Source: Apostichopus japonicus
Lineage: Eukaryota; Echinodermata; Holothuroidea; Aspidochirotida; Stichopodidae
Direction: 5' to 3'
DNA length: 64,000 nt
NCBI RefSeq assembly: GCF_037975245.1
Contig: NC_092568.1
Location: forward strand, 32,208,501 to 32,272,500
Part shown: positions 32,815-46,307 of the stretch, one piece after another
Numbering within the stretch: the first letter of the stretch is position 1
Layout of the letters: the number at the start of each line of letters is the position of its first letter
Translations under genes and position numbers: made by a program
Notes under the pieces: generated by a model
Told to the model about the DNA's origin: nothing
What the model saw: the letters and a program-made list of their open reading frames with translations, nothing else
Database searches by the model: none

Positions 32815-32820
32815 AATAAA
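32815..32820 (+). terminator. Candidate nesprin poly(A) signal, distal
   Basis: An AATAAA is followed about 30 bp later by a GT-rich element (GTTGTGTGTTTTATTTC). If used, the 3' UTR would be about 2.2 kb and would include the inverted Penelope-tail repeat at 31209-31375. Confidence 0.4.
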
Positions 32821-33005
32821 AAGAGAAACTATCTTAAAACTGATTTCAAAGTTGTGTGTTTTATTTCATTTGTTTACAGAAGTTAAGTCACACAAGGTTG
32901 TATTCATAACAGGCTACTGATAAAGGTCAATTCTGTAATGCATTTGCATAAAGATGTAGTGACCTAATTGCTGCCCTCAACCTCAGTCAGTGGGCACATC
33001 TTTAA

Positions 33006-33369
33006 AGGGTGTGAAGACTCACTCAAAAAGAAACGTCTACTGCCGGTAATCTGACCTAGTTTCGAATGAGGTGTAACAGAAGTATTAGACACCACCATCG
33101 ATCCCAGAAAATACGCACACAGCTTGCTACCGTCAGTAATTAGGCGCTAGTGTACAGTCAGTTCAAACAGCTTAGGTCAATACCCATGCACAGCACAGTG
33201 TACAAACGATACAGTGATGGGCATCTCAGGTCCAGCTAGAGATAACAAGGTATCACTTTTCATTACTGTCTGCATTTTATAGCGACAAGCAGAAAACTGC
33301 ACATGCAAGCAACGGAAAGTTAACTTTTTCAGAGCGCGGCACAGGGTTTGGGGCAAGTCTTCACTGCCT
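33006..33369 (+). mobile_element. TTAA-flanked MITE, copy 2
   Basis: TTAA flanks lie at 33002-33005 and 33370-33373. The left end is AGGGTGTGAAGACT and the right end, reverse-complemented, is AGGCAGTGAAGACT. It shares ACCTAGTTTCGAATGAGGTG and AGCTTGCTACCGTC with the other copies. There is no coding capacity. A TTAA target fits piggyBac or Kolobok. Confidence 0.8.
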
Positions 33370-35531
33370 TTAAAGGCATCATGCATAGCCAACATAGGCA
33401 TCACTTGATGTGATCACTTGATCACCAAAAAACAGCCAAACAAACACAAAATGAGCAAAACTGAAGAAAAAAAATTACACTTGAATTTTTCTTTATTCCT
33501 TACATTCAATAAAACAACACAAATGAGAACCAAAGCAGTAAGTAAGCTTTACAGATTACACAATCTTCTACATACATACAAACAAATCACTCCTGGTGGA
33601 TGTGCTCCCTATACATATGCAATTTATTCACATTCGAAGCAAGGGTGGTTCACCTGGAAACATGACGAATTAAACTGATTGTCAATATATATACCTCTTC
33701 TTCATGCTATTCAATTAATTTCATATTTATATCATCGGAAGGTGGAAAAGGTTTTTCTTTTCATCACTAAAACAAACCTTTCGGTTCTCCTCGTTCTTGT
33801 TTTGATGAGAGAAGAAGGAGAGTGATGATTGCTCTCCAATATCTTGTTTTACTAAATTGCATAATGGTTTTTAAAGCCTCTTCTTCAAAGTGGTGAGAAG
33901 CACCAAACACAATCATCAATAACTTTGGACACATCATCAATAACATATATCATCAATAACATTGGACTTTATGTAAAGATTGTGAACGATTCAAAGTACA
34001 TAGATGTAAACATTACTTGATTGTTGCTAAAGACCTGCTCACCACTTAGCCAATCACAACTTAAACACGTATGATAGAACCTCACACATATTCTCTTTTG
34101 ATCTTCAAAAGCAAGGACTTTTGGCCAACAAAGAAGGAATTTTCCCTCAATTAACTTTTGTGTGCAATTATTACACCCAAGGAGCAACCCCGCATTTCCA
34201 ATCAACCCAATTTTCACTGATTTTATTCTGACCCTGTCTAGTGAGCAAACATCCACTGATATAAACTGTATGTACAAATAGAAATCATGTTTTGCTGCTA
34301 CCATCATGAAAAAACCATCAAACAAGATAAGAATCACATACTATGATGAGTTAAGTAATCTATGAAAAATCCTGAAAAACTCTGTCAGACATGGTATGTT
34401 TCTTCCAAGTTCACATCCACCTGTTAGCAACTCCTTATTTTTAATAAACGACTATGCAAACATCGTCACTGGACGCAAGGTACGACAGTTTGCTTAATTC
34501 ATCTCAGAAATGCCTTTCATTGCACACTAACGTTCTTGAGTAAGTCCGTTTTCCTATCTTAACAATGACTGCTGGTTTTAAGCCACCTGAACTCTGTGAT
34601 TATCAAACTAGAACAGATACCAGTTTTGACCTTGAACTTTGACCTTTTTGAGATTTACTTATAGTCCCCCCCCCCCTCACTATACACATCCTAACACTGA
34701 CTCTGGTAAGTATTTACACAAGATGTTATGGGTGTGGCTCACTATAAGCATTCTTCTGGACATCAGCAACTTCTGATGGCTAAAAATTGTAAAAGTCAAT
34801 TGATAATCATCTAACAAGTTAAGAATACTGGCCTGAGCTCTTAACTTCTACAAACCTAACTAAAAATGTGCGTTTTTGAAAATTGTACATCTATTCTACA
34901 CCACATCATGACAACTTGCTAATGAATAGTTAAATAATATTTAATAATCCTTTATTTATATTTCACATAATGCAATGGGAGGATAGGGTGATTTACAAGG
35001 TATACAACTGGCAGATGTACTATGTTCAGCTGTTGATAAATATTACTGTGATCTGAGCTTGTGATAACTCTTGCTGCATCCCAATCATGTTAAAAGCTAC
35101 TACAGAGTTATTATCATTGCAGCGTCCCACACTGACGTGATACAAGTAAAATGCATATGTTGTGGTGTGGAGATAGGGTGTAAAGATAAGGTGCTGACAA
35201 TGGCTAATGAACATTGCATTAACATCTCTTTTAAAAGGCTATTGTCTTTCTGTTTTGTCTTCTTTTGTTTTTGTTTCTTGCAATCAAATACTGCACAGTC
35301 ATTGAGATGCATTAAGCAAATGAAAAGGCTGGTAAAATGTTTCTCATCACCAAACATTAACATTCATAGCTCTTTGATATTTCCCTAATGATTGAAGAAG
35401 CTTTAAACATCTAAAACATCTCAAATGTTTTCAAAGCAAAATTCTCCTTTCCACCATGGCACCCACATAACTTTTCCACTGTTTCTATCGTTTCCATTCA
35501 TTGAAGTTATTTTCTACTGGTGTTGCCTTCG

Positions 35532-35704
35532 TCAAAACAGACTTGCACCAAGTCCAAAGGTGCTCTTAATGCTTCTCCAGAAGTGATTCTTCCATCCTTG
35601 GTACGTTCGTTCAAAGTCATTGGCAGGCACCTCGGTCTGTCGTAGCTTTAATAAGGTGTGGTCTGGCTTCTGTTCGAATTCTAAGGTTACAGTGGAGTAG
35701 TGCT
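35532..35704 (-). CDS. AHSA1: AHSA1 last coding exon
   Basis: The exon starts after CTCTACAG and completes a split Glu codon (DEHYSTVTLEF). It runs through GWKNHFWRSIKSTFGLGA to the TGA at 35534-35532. Trp/Phe spacing and the terminal Leu-Phe match the family C-terminus, so the gene is intact at its 3' end. Confidence 0.95.
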
Positions 35705-38700
35705 CTGTAGAGGAGGTCAAACAGAACAAAGATTAAATATGAGTAAACAGAGAAAAGTTAAACATTTTTCCTGAACATGAAACAGTCCTGAAAATATTCC
35801 AACAAAAGATAAAATACCACCACAATCAACTATAGACAAATGTTCACTAATTATTGATAAACATACAAATTTTATTAATTATGAAATTTGTATTCTGGTT
35901 ACTCGAGTATATAGGAAAAAGCCTCACCGTCTGGCCAGGATTTGAACCTCCACCTTTGAACAATTTGCTTCTTTCGCTCCTGCAAGATGGAATCAAATAA
36001 AAAACTGTTAGGGCCTGAAATTTTGGATGAAATGTTGATCAAAATTAATTAGAACAAATATGTATACAATTATACAAACCAATTGGGTTAAGGGTATGCA
36101 GAAAGAGATCCTTTAGTCATACTTTTTTGTTGAAGTCTACCATGCATACTGTATAAACCTAATCGTTTAACTTTCTTGGCCTGATACGTAATACTCGTAG
36201 CGTTCAATATATTACAAGAAACTTTCAGGAGCAAAATTTGTCAGCATAGTTTAATGACAGCCTTATAACAACTATTTTTCAGCTGGAGATATTTTTGTCT
36301 TTTCCAATACACAAATCATTTATCCAAAGAGGAAGATAATATTTTTGATTAACAAATTTGAGGTTTTGATGCATTTCTCAACACTGCCTATACTACAGCA
36401 TTAGCCAGGTGAGCCTTCCAATGTAAATTTTTCAGAATGATTCAGAATGATTCAGAATGATTCAGTGGAAATCGAAGTTAGACCTACCATGCACATGTAT
36501 AGAAGATATAACCAACCCTAGCCTAATTTAAATTTGAAGAAACAAGGTGAATCTGCTTTCTTCATTTACTGCAGTACCAAGTCACCATTTGGAGTTTTTA
36601 AAAGAGGTATACAGAGGGAATACCAAACATTAGTAATTTGAGTAGTGGGAAGTAAGATACAATATGAAAAACAATCATAGCCTTAAAAAAAAAACTCACT
36701 CCGGGTCCAAAAAGAATAAAAGCAGGATGATGAACGATTGCCACCCCTTACATTTTTTTAACCACTTCTACTTGTCAGTCTTGCAGTTTATTATCTAAGG
36801 AATAGGATGACAGTCATTGAACAGCCAAGTCTTGTTCCCAAACATTATAGATGGCTCTATTTGTATTTGTTTGTATCTCTATTTGTATGTACTCACCAAC
36901 TTAACATAAGTGCCACATACGTTCCCGTCAAAAAATACGAATTTACCACCCGGTTCCAACTCCATTGTGACATCCCCTCTGGTAAAGGCTCTAACCCTCT
37001 GTAAAATAGAAACAATAAGAAACTATTCCAATGAGGCAGTAAGATATGTCTTAAAGTAACAACGAAGAAAACACTGCTGCAGAGGTTCAAATGAAATGAG
37101 ATTGCATGGTCACTTATTATTGAACATCCAAATTTCATCTCTACCTGAGTAAGTAAAACATCTTCTTATTTTAGACCTAGACTGTGGGGCCAACATTACC
37201 TTTGCAAGATTTAGGATTGCAAAGAGTATTTTAAGACAATTCACGTAATTTTCAGAATAAGAATAGGAAGAGAAACAGTAACTTGTACTGCATATTTCTA
37301 TTTTATTAAATCATGGCATTTTGATACTATTATTTTCTCATGACCATCTCATAACAAATGGAACATATGAGACTTTTGGCGGCTAAAAATCCAATGGTGA
37401 CAACATTATTAAAACAAGTGTCAAGGGCCGGTGGTGGCAGATTTCATACTTTAGAATCTTGTCTTGGACATAAAACAAAAACAGTACTAAAAACAATAAA
37501 ACATACTTGAATCAAGAATATTTACAAATGCAATAACAAAACTTAGCAAAGAGATAGTATTCAAATCTTATGAATCCCTGCTTCTGACAACAATGAAAAC
37601 AATTTAACATGTACTCTTTTTTTTTTTTACAAAACTTCAGCTTTACCTGAGGATCGGTGAAAACTTCATACAGATCTTCAGCTGAGCATTTAAACTCTTC
37701 TTGAAGAGTCAAGACTTTAGTATCAATTTTCACACCGATTCCCATGTCGGATATTTTCTTCACATTTGCACTGTTTGTGTTGAGAATCATCTGTAAACAA
37801 AAGGGAAATAAAGCTAGACGTAATCAGAGACAATGACAAAGAGAGACAATTTGGCTGCATTTGCAAATGAAAACCATCATGCAGCATTCACTGTTTCTGA
37901 AAAAACTTTTGAACGCAATTTAAGTTTGGAGAAGGAATAGCATGAAGGAGGAAAAAAAAGCAAACTTAAGATGGAGTGTGTACTTTGAAAACCACAAACT
38001 TCACCTGAAATAACCGCATGACTATTGTATCAATATGTCATTTCTATGGCAGACCATTGTTCAGTTCGTTAAAAGAGTAGTTCAGAGGTCTTTCATACTT
38101 ACCATAGATAACCCGAAGCATCTAACACAACACTTCACCAAAACATATACTTACCTCATTTACAGGTTGAGTGGAATGACGTTTTGTAGTCAACCTAGGG
38201 TTGGATATGCACGCAAAGTGATTCTGTGATGTCATAGCCTTTTCAATAGAGTTTAAAATTTTTGGATGGTCAAGGTTATATTCATATGTCATATTTTTCT
38301 GTAATTCATATGAGTACATGCTTTGGTGTGAAGTATTGATTGGCAGTTTTGGGCTAAATTGCATTTAAATATGAGAAACCTCAGAACTATTCTTTTAAGT
38401 GATTCAAGCTTAAACCACCTGCTTGTATTCAGTAGACCCTTTCCTGCATTTTGGCCATGCCTATCAAGCAGTACCCAACATAGTGAGCGGTCAACTGCAG
38501 TTTCATACAGCCTTATTACAAATGTACATAATTACCATATAATACAAAAGCTTTTTAAAGCTAGATTTGAAAACATTGGTCTACCTGACAAGTTTCCCTT
38601 TTACTAATAAATAAATTACATATAAAAAAAATTCAACTTTCAATGTTTCAACTTTTTCTCTCAATCAGCCCTCATAAACTTTGAAGTATCAATCAGAATT

Positions 38701-41700
38701 GAAGATTACCAAACCGATGCAGAAAAGTCGCTTTAAGAGTTAACAACTGTAATTTCATATCATCATCTAATTTCACAAAACGATATGCAGGAATTAGACA
38801 AAAATCTGTCTGTTAATCAAACCAAACAAAACAAAATTGAAACAAAAATTCCACATTTAACAAAAAGTAACCTCTCACCTTGTCTTTAACCGTCTTTGCA
38901 ACCTGATGACTGGGACTGTTTTCGGAGCTCTTACTTGAAGGTAAAATCATTCCTCTGGAAAACTCTGCAAAATTTGGGATGAAAACAGAAAATGGAAGCT
39001 GAAATTGCAAGCTGCTGGTATTAGATCTCACGAACAGAATATAATTTGTAATTTATAATGTTGTAGTTAATCACTACCTTCATCTCAAACTCAACTGTAA
39101 TAAGAATGTAAACTTACTTCCTTCGGTACTTTGCATATCCAAGACTAACATGGTTGTAACCCATGTATTGAAAGTGCTACATTAAGTATGAAGATTACAT
39201 TACAATACATTATTTACTCAAATTCACTCTTTCTACAGTTTTCTTTTTCTCTGTTACAAAAGAAAAATGTATATAGACAATGGTACTCACGTACATGCAC
39301 ACATGCAATTCAACAGAAAAACATTTGGCCTTCAATGTCCAGAATCATAACATATTCTTGGCATTCAGACACTGACATTTTTACAGGTTGAATGTGTACA
39401 CGCAAACCAGTATAGAGCAATAGGTGCCAAAACCCAACAGAAAATCTTAAACTATAATCAGAAACAAACTAAATGTGATCCTTGTACTGACCCACTTTTA
39501 AACTGTCGATGTAGTCGCCCAATTTCTCTTTGATTAATTTGATGCCATCTTTCCTCATCATGTCCTTTAATTTATTTGCTTCTTCAGTGTTGGTCTTTAC
39601 AGTTATGGTAACCTGTTGGCAAAACAAACAAGCTTAAAAACATCTTCACTGGGTAATTCAACCTTTAATACTCCTTCCATAATGATCCATCGCTGATCCC
39701 GCTTGTAAGTGGGTATACACACATGAGCAACTCATATGTGGGTTTGCAAAACAGGAACCATAGCTTATAATTAAGACACATGTGTAAACGCGCTCATACG
39801 ATGTGTTGTTTGTGTACTGTTACGAAGTGTGCGTCATGTAAAGTTGCAGTGCTACTGCGCGTGTGCGTGTTTGTGCGAGTGTGCGTGCGTGCGTGAGTAT
39901 GTGTTTGAAATTTGTTGTTTTCATTGGTTCTGTCTTTACGGTCATGTACCGGTATATGAGTTCAGTCGATATCAAGAACGTATTGAAGCAAGAAGTATTT
40001 TCCAGTGTTAAACCAAAGATTTTATGTAAGTTGTGCTTTTATTGATATAACGTTTATTTGTTGCATACATGATTATTTATTCTGTATGATTTGGATTTAT
40101 GTATTTATTCTTCAATAATTGACTTATTCATTAATCGATTTCCTGGTTGTTTAATTACAAACGTATGTTTCGTTTTTATTTGTTTAGTTATCAGATTACC
40201 AGATAGTTACCAGATATCATAGAAAATAAACCACGAATCGACTCATTACATCTGCGTTGAATAATCTTTGGATTACAGGAATACGGAATAAAGAAATCTT
40301 TATTGATTTACAACATGTAGCAAAATGCTAAACAGTATGTGGTGTGAAAAGTACATTATCAAAGACAATTTATTGTATAAACCTTAAAGCAGAAATCAGG
40401 CTTGGACACAAACCTTTGACAGGATTTTTATGTGTTTCTGTAATGATTGTCAGACATTCACAATTAGACATCATTGATGAATTTTCTAACCTTTCTTCCC
40501 GGCAAGAGAAAAACTAGCAAGAGATCACTGTAGTCCTAAATGTCCACTGCGATTATTAACAAACCTTTAACAATTAAACAACAGGTACGGCGACTTGTTG
40601 TCTTCAAGAAGTACCCCGGACTGAAATTACAGGTCACTTGAAAGAAAATCACTCTTAAAATATGAATTTCTTCAACTTTCCCTGATCTTTCTTCCTCCGC
40701 CCCCGCCCCTCCTCCTCCTCCCCTCCCTCCCCACTGAAATCATATATTTCTAGATCATTTGTTTGACCATCAGTTTACAAAGCTACTCACAAATACAGCA
40801 TTATTTACTTTTCGTTAGTTCCTTCATATTGCTGATTAAACAATTGTTAAGTTTTCAACCTGATCAAAATATTGAATTTTTAAAAGTTGACTGTTTTAGC
40901 GATCTATTTGAAGACTAAACCTTCACTTTGACTTACATCTACGTCTTCAGCATCATTCTCATCACTCAGGTTCGGGATTTCTGCTTTACCAGACAGTTTT
41001 GTTTCGCATCCATTCAAGTTACCTGCAAAAGAATTACACACATACATTAAACCAGCAGGTCACTTTTACAGCAACAAAATAGCTGAATGCTCATTCCTGG
41101 CATTAATGAAAAAACAAAAGGTTATGGTGTTGGAGAAGCTGGTTCATTTTTTTTTAAAAACAAAGATTAACACTTAGCCTAGATCTCTAAGTTTCATTGA
41201 TACTGTATTTATTACCCAGCCTTGTTTACTTTACATATCAGAACCACGGCTGAAGTTGTATTTCATGAACTGTTATGGATGGTTACTGTACCAGTACATT
41301 TCATAGCAAGCAGAACCCAGAAGGTAAAGGAAGAACAATGAATGATAAACCTGTAAAATTAACATGCGGCAAATTTCGCATACTGTTCATTCTATTCCAG
41401 ACTTGAAATTGTTTAACTGCAAACTTGAAATATTCAATTCATTCAATTCAATTCATTCATCCATCAAATGAGTGGTGCAGTACAAAATAACATATACTAC
41501 AGTATTTGAAAATCCGGAATATGGAATGTGAGTGACTCTTGGCATACATGACTGTTCAACATTTAGGAAAATAAAAGACATAACATCATCATAAGAAGTT
41601 CAAAATTAATCTTTCTGAAAACATCTAAGTGATTGAATTACCCAGTATGCTACAAACACCAACATGAAGTGATATGAAAAGGGTGTTTTGCCATTTCCTA

Positions 41701-44700
41701 CCTTGCCACTCTAAGGTAAGCACCCATTCATAGAAAAATATTAGTTTTCCCTTTCTATTGCTGGCTGATGCCTCTCCTTCTAACTTGCTGACTTCTGTAA
41801 CTTCACATTCTCCTGTCAAAAACAAGAAGTAAAAAAGGAGTTGCCATGACTACAGAATGGACAGAATGATACATACAGTAATACCAGATACAAACAGTCG
41901 TTTATGTTGTCTGTCGGTGGTCACCTTGAATATGTATTGATCAGTTTGTTGACAAAGTGTTAATGTATCTTACTGTTTGATTTATCCATTAACTTACATT
42001 TTGAATGCTGACAAAAGTTGTTTTAAGTTGAGAGCAGCATCCCCAAAGCACAAGTTGGTTATTAATACAAATTTTACTCATTATCAGATTAATTTTCTCT
42101 AAACTGTTGTAAATATGCAATTCATTACCCTAAATGACTAACTGCATTTCAGGTACTTTGATCAAAAAATATTGACTAAACTGTGTCATTTCCTGTGAAT
42201 TATTTTCATAATTATTCCTTATTTAGTTTTCAAAAATTAGATCCTAGTGTCACTTCATTCTTGGGAAACACTGCAGTACATTTGTTTGTAAAATGTATGT
42301 TGGACTTACTTCATGAAATTAGAAATTACTGAATCATTTTACAACTTACTGTGCTATGCTAGACATTACTATGAGCAAGACTAAAGTTACTACTGTTTGT
42401 CCAAGTTGCATAGTGCTTACCTTCACTGGTGACAACTTTGAGGTCTAAAAGAAGATCCTTTAACTTAGTTTTGGACCAAGCAGAAGCATCTTTCTCTGTC
42501 CTGTAAAATGAAGAGGAAACTGATACAATGAAATTCATCACTATAACAAATATTAATGACACTAGTCCCTGTCACATATTCTGTAGGTGCCATTCAAAAT
42601 AGTTATTACTTTTCACATACCCCAACATTGTAGAAAAGAATTGCTCAAGTAACTGAGAAAATTGACCACAATTGTACTTGTATCAGATGAAGAAGACATA
42701 CTGTACCTTATATAGTTTACTTTGCACAAGGTGCAAAATCAATGAATATATTTTGAAGACATTTGTTGTCAGTTGTATTTTATCTTATGTTCTCATTAAA
42801 GTTTAAATATTCTTGAAAAACTTCATGATGGCTTTTTTCAAACTTAGATTTTGAATATGAAAGATCAGCCTTATCTGAGTGTATCTGAAGCAGGTTAGGA
42901 CTGAATTTTCCAATAGGTAAGACTGTGAGGGAAAACCAATCTTTAACTAGAGTACCAGAGCTGCAGTAGTTCACACCAGATTTATCATTTGGACAAGTGT
43001 GTCTCATTGAATGAGCCTATTGGATATTTTTAGACACCAGGAATTCATATAAATTTGGTCGCCTCCAGACACTACCTAAAACAATTTAGTGTTCGACTGG
43101 AGTAATATGATGCTTTCCCCTATTTTTATGCAACCCCTGTTTTGTGCAGTACTCACATGGAGTATTAAACCTACATCAAATTTAGACTAGCTTGACTGCA
43201 CAAATATAGGGGTCTACATCCTACACTTTCTCTGAATGTCAGCAGACATGTGCATACATTAGCAAAGTATCTACTATCTAACCACAAAAACATAAATCTT
43301 GGTGAGGTCGCTCAATGGGACTTCTCCATTGAATTAACTGCCATGCGACGGAAATCAAACACTAACAGCCCATCGACTAGGTCACGTGAAATCAAACTTG
43401 CTTTAGCCGATTTAAGTTACGGTGCTCAGTTACAGTATGAACTTGAGGGTAATTATAACATCTTAAAACATCTAACCACCTATACGTGAGGGGAAAGTGG
43501 CATAATCCATATTCATGAACTCTCCCCATAGCAACTATTCTGACCTATGATCTCACAATTTGCCTGTATCTTTGCACATAACACAGTGGACTCTATTGTT
43601 TATCTGTCGTACGACTCACTAAAACAGTGGTCCCTATTGTTTTGAAGTGGAGTACCATTTCAGTTCCAGCTATCGTGAGCGTTGCTTCCGCACACAAGCC
43701 GTCAAACCACTGTAAGAACAACACATATCTTGAAATTCTCAGCCATTCGTGTGTTTAGCCATTTTTGAAGTAGTTACGATCAAATTATGAACAAGCTCTG
43801 TATATAACACTGTATGCTCAGTGCAAAGGTAAGATCTCATGTGTCTGTGCTCCTACTGGCCTACAGGTACGTTTCATTACATTATATCACATTACATTAT
43901 GAGGTTGCAGAACTTGATTGCTACAATGTAGGGGAAATGCGTGAACAGTTGATATGCTTGTTATCAAAACATGCCTGTGCCTGTTGATTTGTCTATTAAT
44001 TAAACTTTAAATTTTCAAATGGGTTCTTCCTATGGAAAAGAAGTACCTCATCATAATAGTGTGATCGCAGGGAACCTGTCAAAACTGAAAAAGATGATTT
44101 ACAGTTGATTGTCACCATAGGCAGCCCTTTGTGAATCTAATACTGTATATAATTGGACTTTAACTTGTTAAAAAGGCCATGACACGAAAAATCCAACTAA
44201 TCAAGAGTAACTTCCTCTGAATCTATCAGAAAATCTATGTTCAAAACAATCCTCATCACCTTGAAAACCTCAAGGACTAATTAGAAATTAACGTTTTAAT
44301 ATTCGCATCCGAAAATAGATATCTGAAAATGGGATTTCAAAACAAGACAATGATGACGTCATGTTAGGAACACAAGTGCCAAGCCCAGGCACATACCGGA
44401 TGCGCGACGATCTTACCGTCACACATACACGCACATTTACACTGAGAGAACAACCAAAGTATTACGCTATATCGCTAGAAATTTCAAGTTTTTTTTACAA
44501 CATGTTGTAAAATCTCCCAGAGATATGCCGGTCCGTTGTGTTGTTGGGGGCTGCACAAATGTCATAACCCATGCAATTAGCCTTCATCAATGGCCGAAGG
44601 ACGGAAAAAACACGGCGATTATGACCAAGTTAGTGTGCAACACCAGCGCCGATTCACTGAGCCTAGCCAGTATACAGCTCCGCATGTAGGGAAAACTTCT

Positions 44701-46307
44701 TGGAAGCATACTACGATCCCTCCTTTTCTTATGAAATAAAACAAATGGACTTTAACGGGTCGACATAAACAAGTCGTTCTTCTGTCAAGTATTCCACATT
44801 TAAAACTCGGAAGACCAGAATGGAGAACAGGAAACCTCCAATGGGCAAGTGGCGATCCTTGTACTATGAATACATAACCAACACACTATATATATGGGTT
44901 GTAGTTCAACGTAACACAACACACAATACCGTTTAGGGAGTTCCGCGAATTCCAACAACACAAAATGGACTGGATTTTGTTTTAAATGCTTCGTTAATAA
45001 ATTCTTACCACATTGTATGTTCCTTGCAATAGTTCCAAACGGGTTTGTTCTTTGATATGTTGTGGAGCTTCAATTTTGGCTCATTTAACAGGCTCGAACT
45101 GATACGGTTCTAACACCTCAGGTCCACCCACAACGTTCGGTTCAATATTGGCATGATCATCGCCTTCACTTTCTGCTTCAAATATGAGAAAGGGCACTCT
45201 AATTATAGCCCAATTTCACTGCCTTGTGAAGAACCACCATCACTTTGAACTTCAGTTGCCTCATTTGGTTCTAAATCTGACATTCCACGGGAAATTTTGA
45301 TCTGATTTCGCGCCGACTTGTTATCGATTGTTATGTGTATTTATATACACTTGTCATACTGTAAGTATGATATGTTTTTGGAGGAATCAGCGAGAGCAAA
45401 ATCGTGTTTAAAACATGACGTCACATGACGTCATGAGATTAGGAAAATTTTCAGCCAAACCAACTTTTCAAGCCCGAAGAGGGTAAAATAAATCTCAATT
45501 TTTGAAGGGAAAAATGAAATCCAAAAAGACAGGACGTTGAAATTTTTGTGTCATGGCCACTTTAACCAAAAAGTTGATAAATTCAGATCATAGATCTTGT
45601 TATTGTTTGATTGTGATTATTTATGGAAAGGTCCAATATGGCTTTAGATGAATTTTCCGGCTTTGCCAAGGGTCAAATTCACTGTAGACTACCTTGGGCA
45701 GAGATAGCATGATTGAGAAAATATCTGGAGGAACCTTAACTATTCAGCTGATTAAATAATCTTGCTTCTTTCGTTCCAATAATTATATACATTTTAACTG
45801 TTTTAGATGTTTAACTACCTTTTGAAATTGCAACTTTAATCAAGCTGTGTTTTTGCTTCAAGAACATCCTCTGTACAGAGAATGAATTTGTGGTAATGTA
45901 ACCTAGTAGTTACAGCCTGAGCCTAGTTAGTTTGGTGGTTAGGATAAATAGATTTCTTCATGATTCACTGACTTTTTGACGAAAAAAGAAAATGGACGAT
46001 TCGCGTTTTGGTCTTGCATTACCTATCTTTCTACAGTGATAGTAGTAGTACTACTAAAGTAGACTGACTAATCAACTGAAAAATACATTTTAGTACCTTG
46101 TCGTGCAACTGCTACATTTGTCGTTGCACGACCCGGAGTCGGACAAACTGTCATATCGGCTCTGGTCTTACCCAAAGATATAGTCGTGAATACAGAATTA
46201 TGGAGTTAAACCAAATGTGACGCTTACCAGTGCCAGTTATTAACATTTGTAGCATCGGGTCTGTCCTCAACGATCCACCTTGGATCTCCTTCGCCCCACT
46301 TTGCCAT
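35532..46307 (-). CDS. AHSA1: Activator of Hsp90 ATPase (Aha1), complete 10-exon gene
   Basis: Aha1 is a cytosolic co-chaperone that binds Hsp90 and stimulates its ATPase. Coding exons in transcript order are 46307-46228, 42500-42421, 41812-41702, 41022-40937, 39612-39492, 38964-38879, 37790-37647, 36998-36897, 35979-35928 and 35704-35532. All join in phase to 344 residues; the human protein has 338. The N terminus reads MAKWGEGDPRWIVEDRPDAT and is followed by the diagnostic NVNNWHW (residues 21-27), which affects Hsp90 nucleotide exchange. The Aha1 N-domain contains CEVTEVSKLEGEAS and RKGKLIFFYEW. GMILP marks the inter-domain region. The C-terminal START-like domain begins near residue 210 (EEFKCSAEDLYEVFTDPQ) and ends GWKNHFWRSIKSTFGLGASL-F. 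All donors are GT and all acceptors AG. The gene is convergent with nesprin. Confidence 0.97.
36999..42420. other. AHSA1 introns 2-7, non-coding parts
   Basis: The introns between listed AHSA1 exons hold no repeat I can classify, apart from a GT-rich stretch near 39850-39910, a pyrimidine tract near 40690-40735 and short ATTCA runs near 41430. Confidence 0.6.
44525..44689 (+). pseudogene. THAP zinc-finger fragment of transposase
   Basis: 54 codons: MPVRCVVGGCTNVITHAIS, LHQWPKDGKNT and more, then TAG. The spacing C-x4-C-x-N and then LHxWPKD is the start of a THAP C2CH DNA-binding domain. The later Cys/His pair is lost after the stop. It belongs to the surrounding TTAA element, not to AHSA1. 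Confidence 0.75.
45090..45283 (-). pseudogene. Broken acidic ORF inside the Kolobok-like element
   Basis: On the minus strand from ATG 45283, MSDLEPNEATEVQSDGGSSQ runs into a stop. In another frame it resumes IEPNVVGGPEVLEPYQFEPV-K. Similar acidic leaders ending in a YxFEP motif occur in transposon-associated genes of marine invertebrates. This match is from memory, not a search. Confidence 0.4.
46228..46307 (-). CDS. AHSA1: AHSA1 first coding exon
   Basis: The ATG is at 46307-46305. The exon encodes 26 residues plus two bases of the Trp codon of NNWHW, which the next exon completes. The start is secure because the N-terminal extension is almost invariant in animals. A longer open frame on the same strand (46791-46267) is in a different phase and is only a shadow. 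Confidence 0.95.

Larger units (their letters stand above)
30658..35531. other. Convergent intergenic region and 3' UTRs of nesprin and AHSA1
   Basis: It contains two nesprin poly(A) candidates, the inverted Penelope tails (31209-31375), MITE copy 2 (33006) and AT-rich DNA. An AATAAA on the minus strand at 34951-34956 is a candidate AHSA1 poly(A) signal. No gene is seen. Confidence 0.6.
44172..45561 (+). mobile_element. Kolobok-like DNA transposon remnant, TTAA duplication
   Basis: TTAA occurs at 44168-44171 and 45562-45565. Inverted ends share GGCCATGACAC. Inside is a THAP zinc-finger frame (44525-44689) on the plus strand and a broken acidic frame on the minus strand. A THAP domain plus a TTAA target is the Kolobok combination. 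It lies in AHSA1 intron 1 (42501-46227). Confidence 0.8.
42501..46227. other. AHSA1 intron 1
   Basis: This 3.7-kb intron contains the Kolobok-like element (44172-45561). A 79-codon frame at 43250-43489 has no recognisable similarity and no splice sites. Confidence 0.7.

Noticed and set aside
43250-43489. 79-codon plus frame in AHSA1 intron 1
   Set aside because: It has no family similarity, splice sites or neighbouring exons; a chance frame is more likely.
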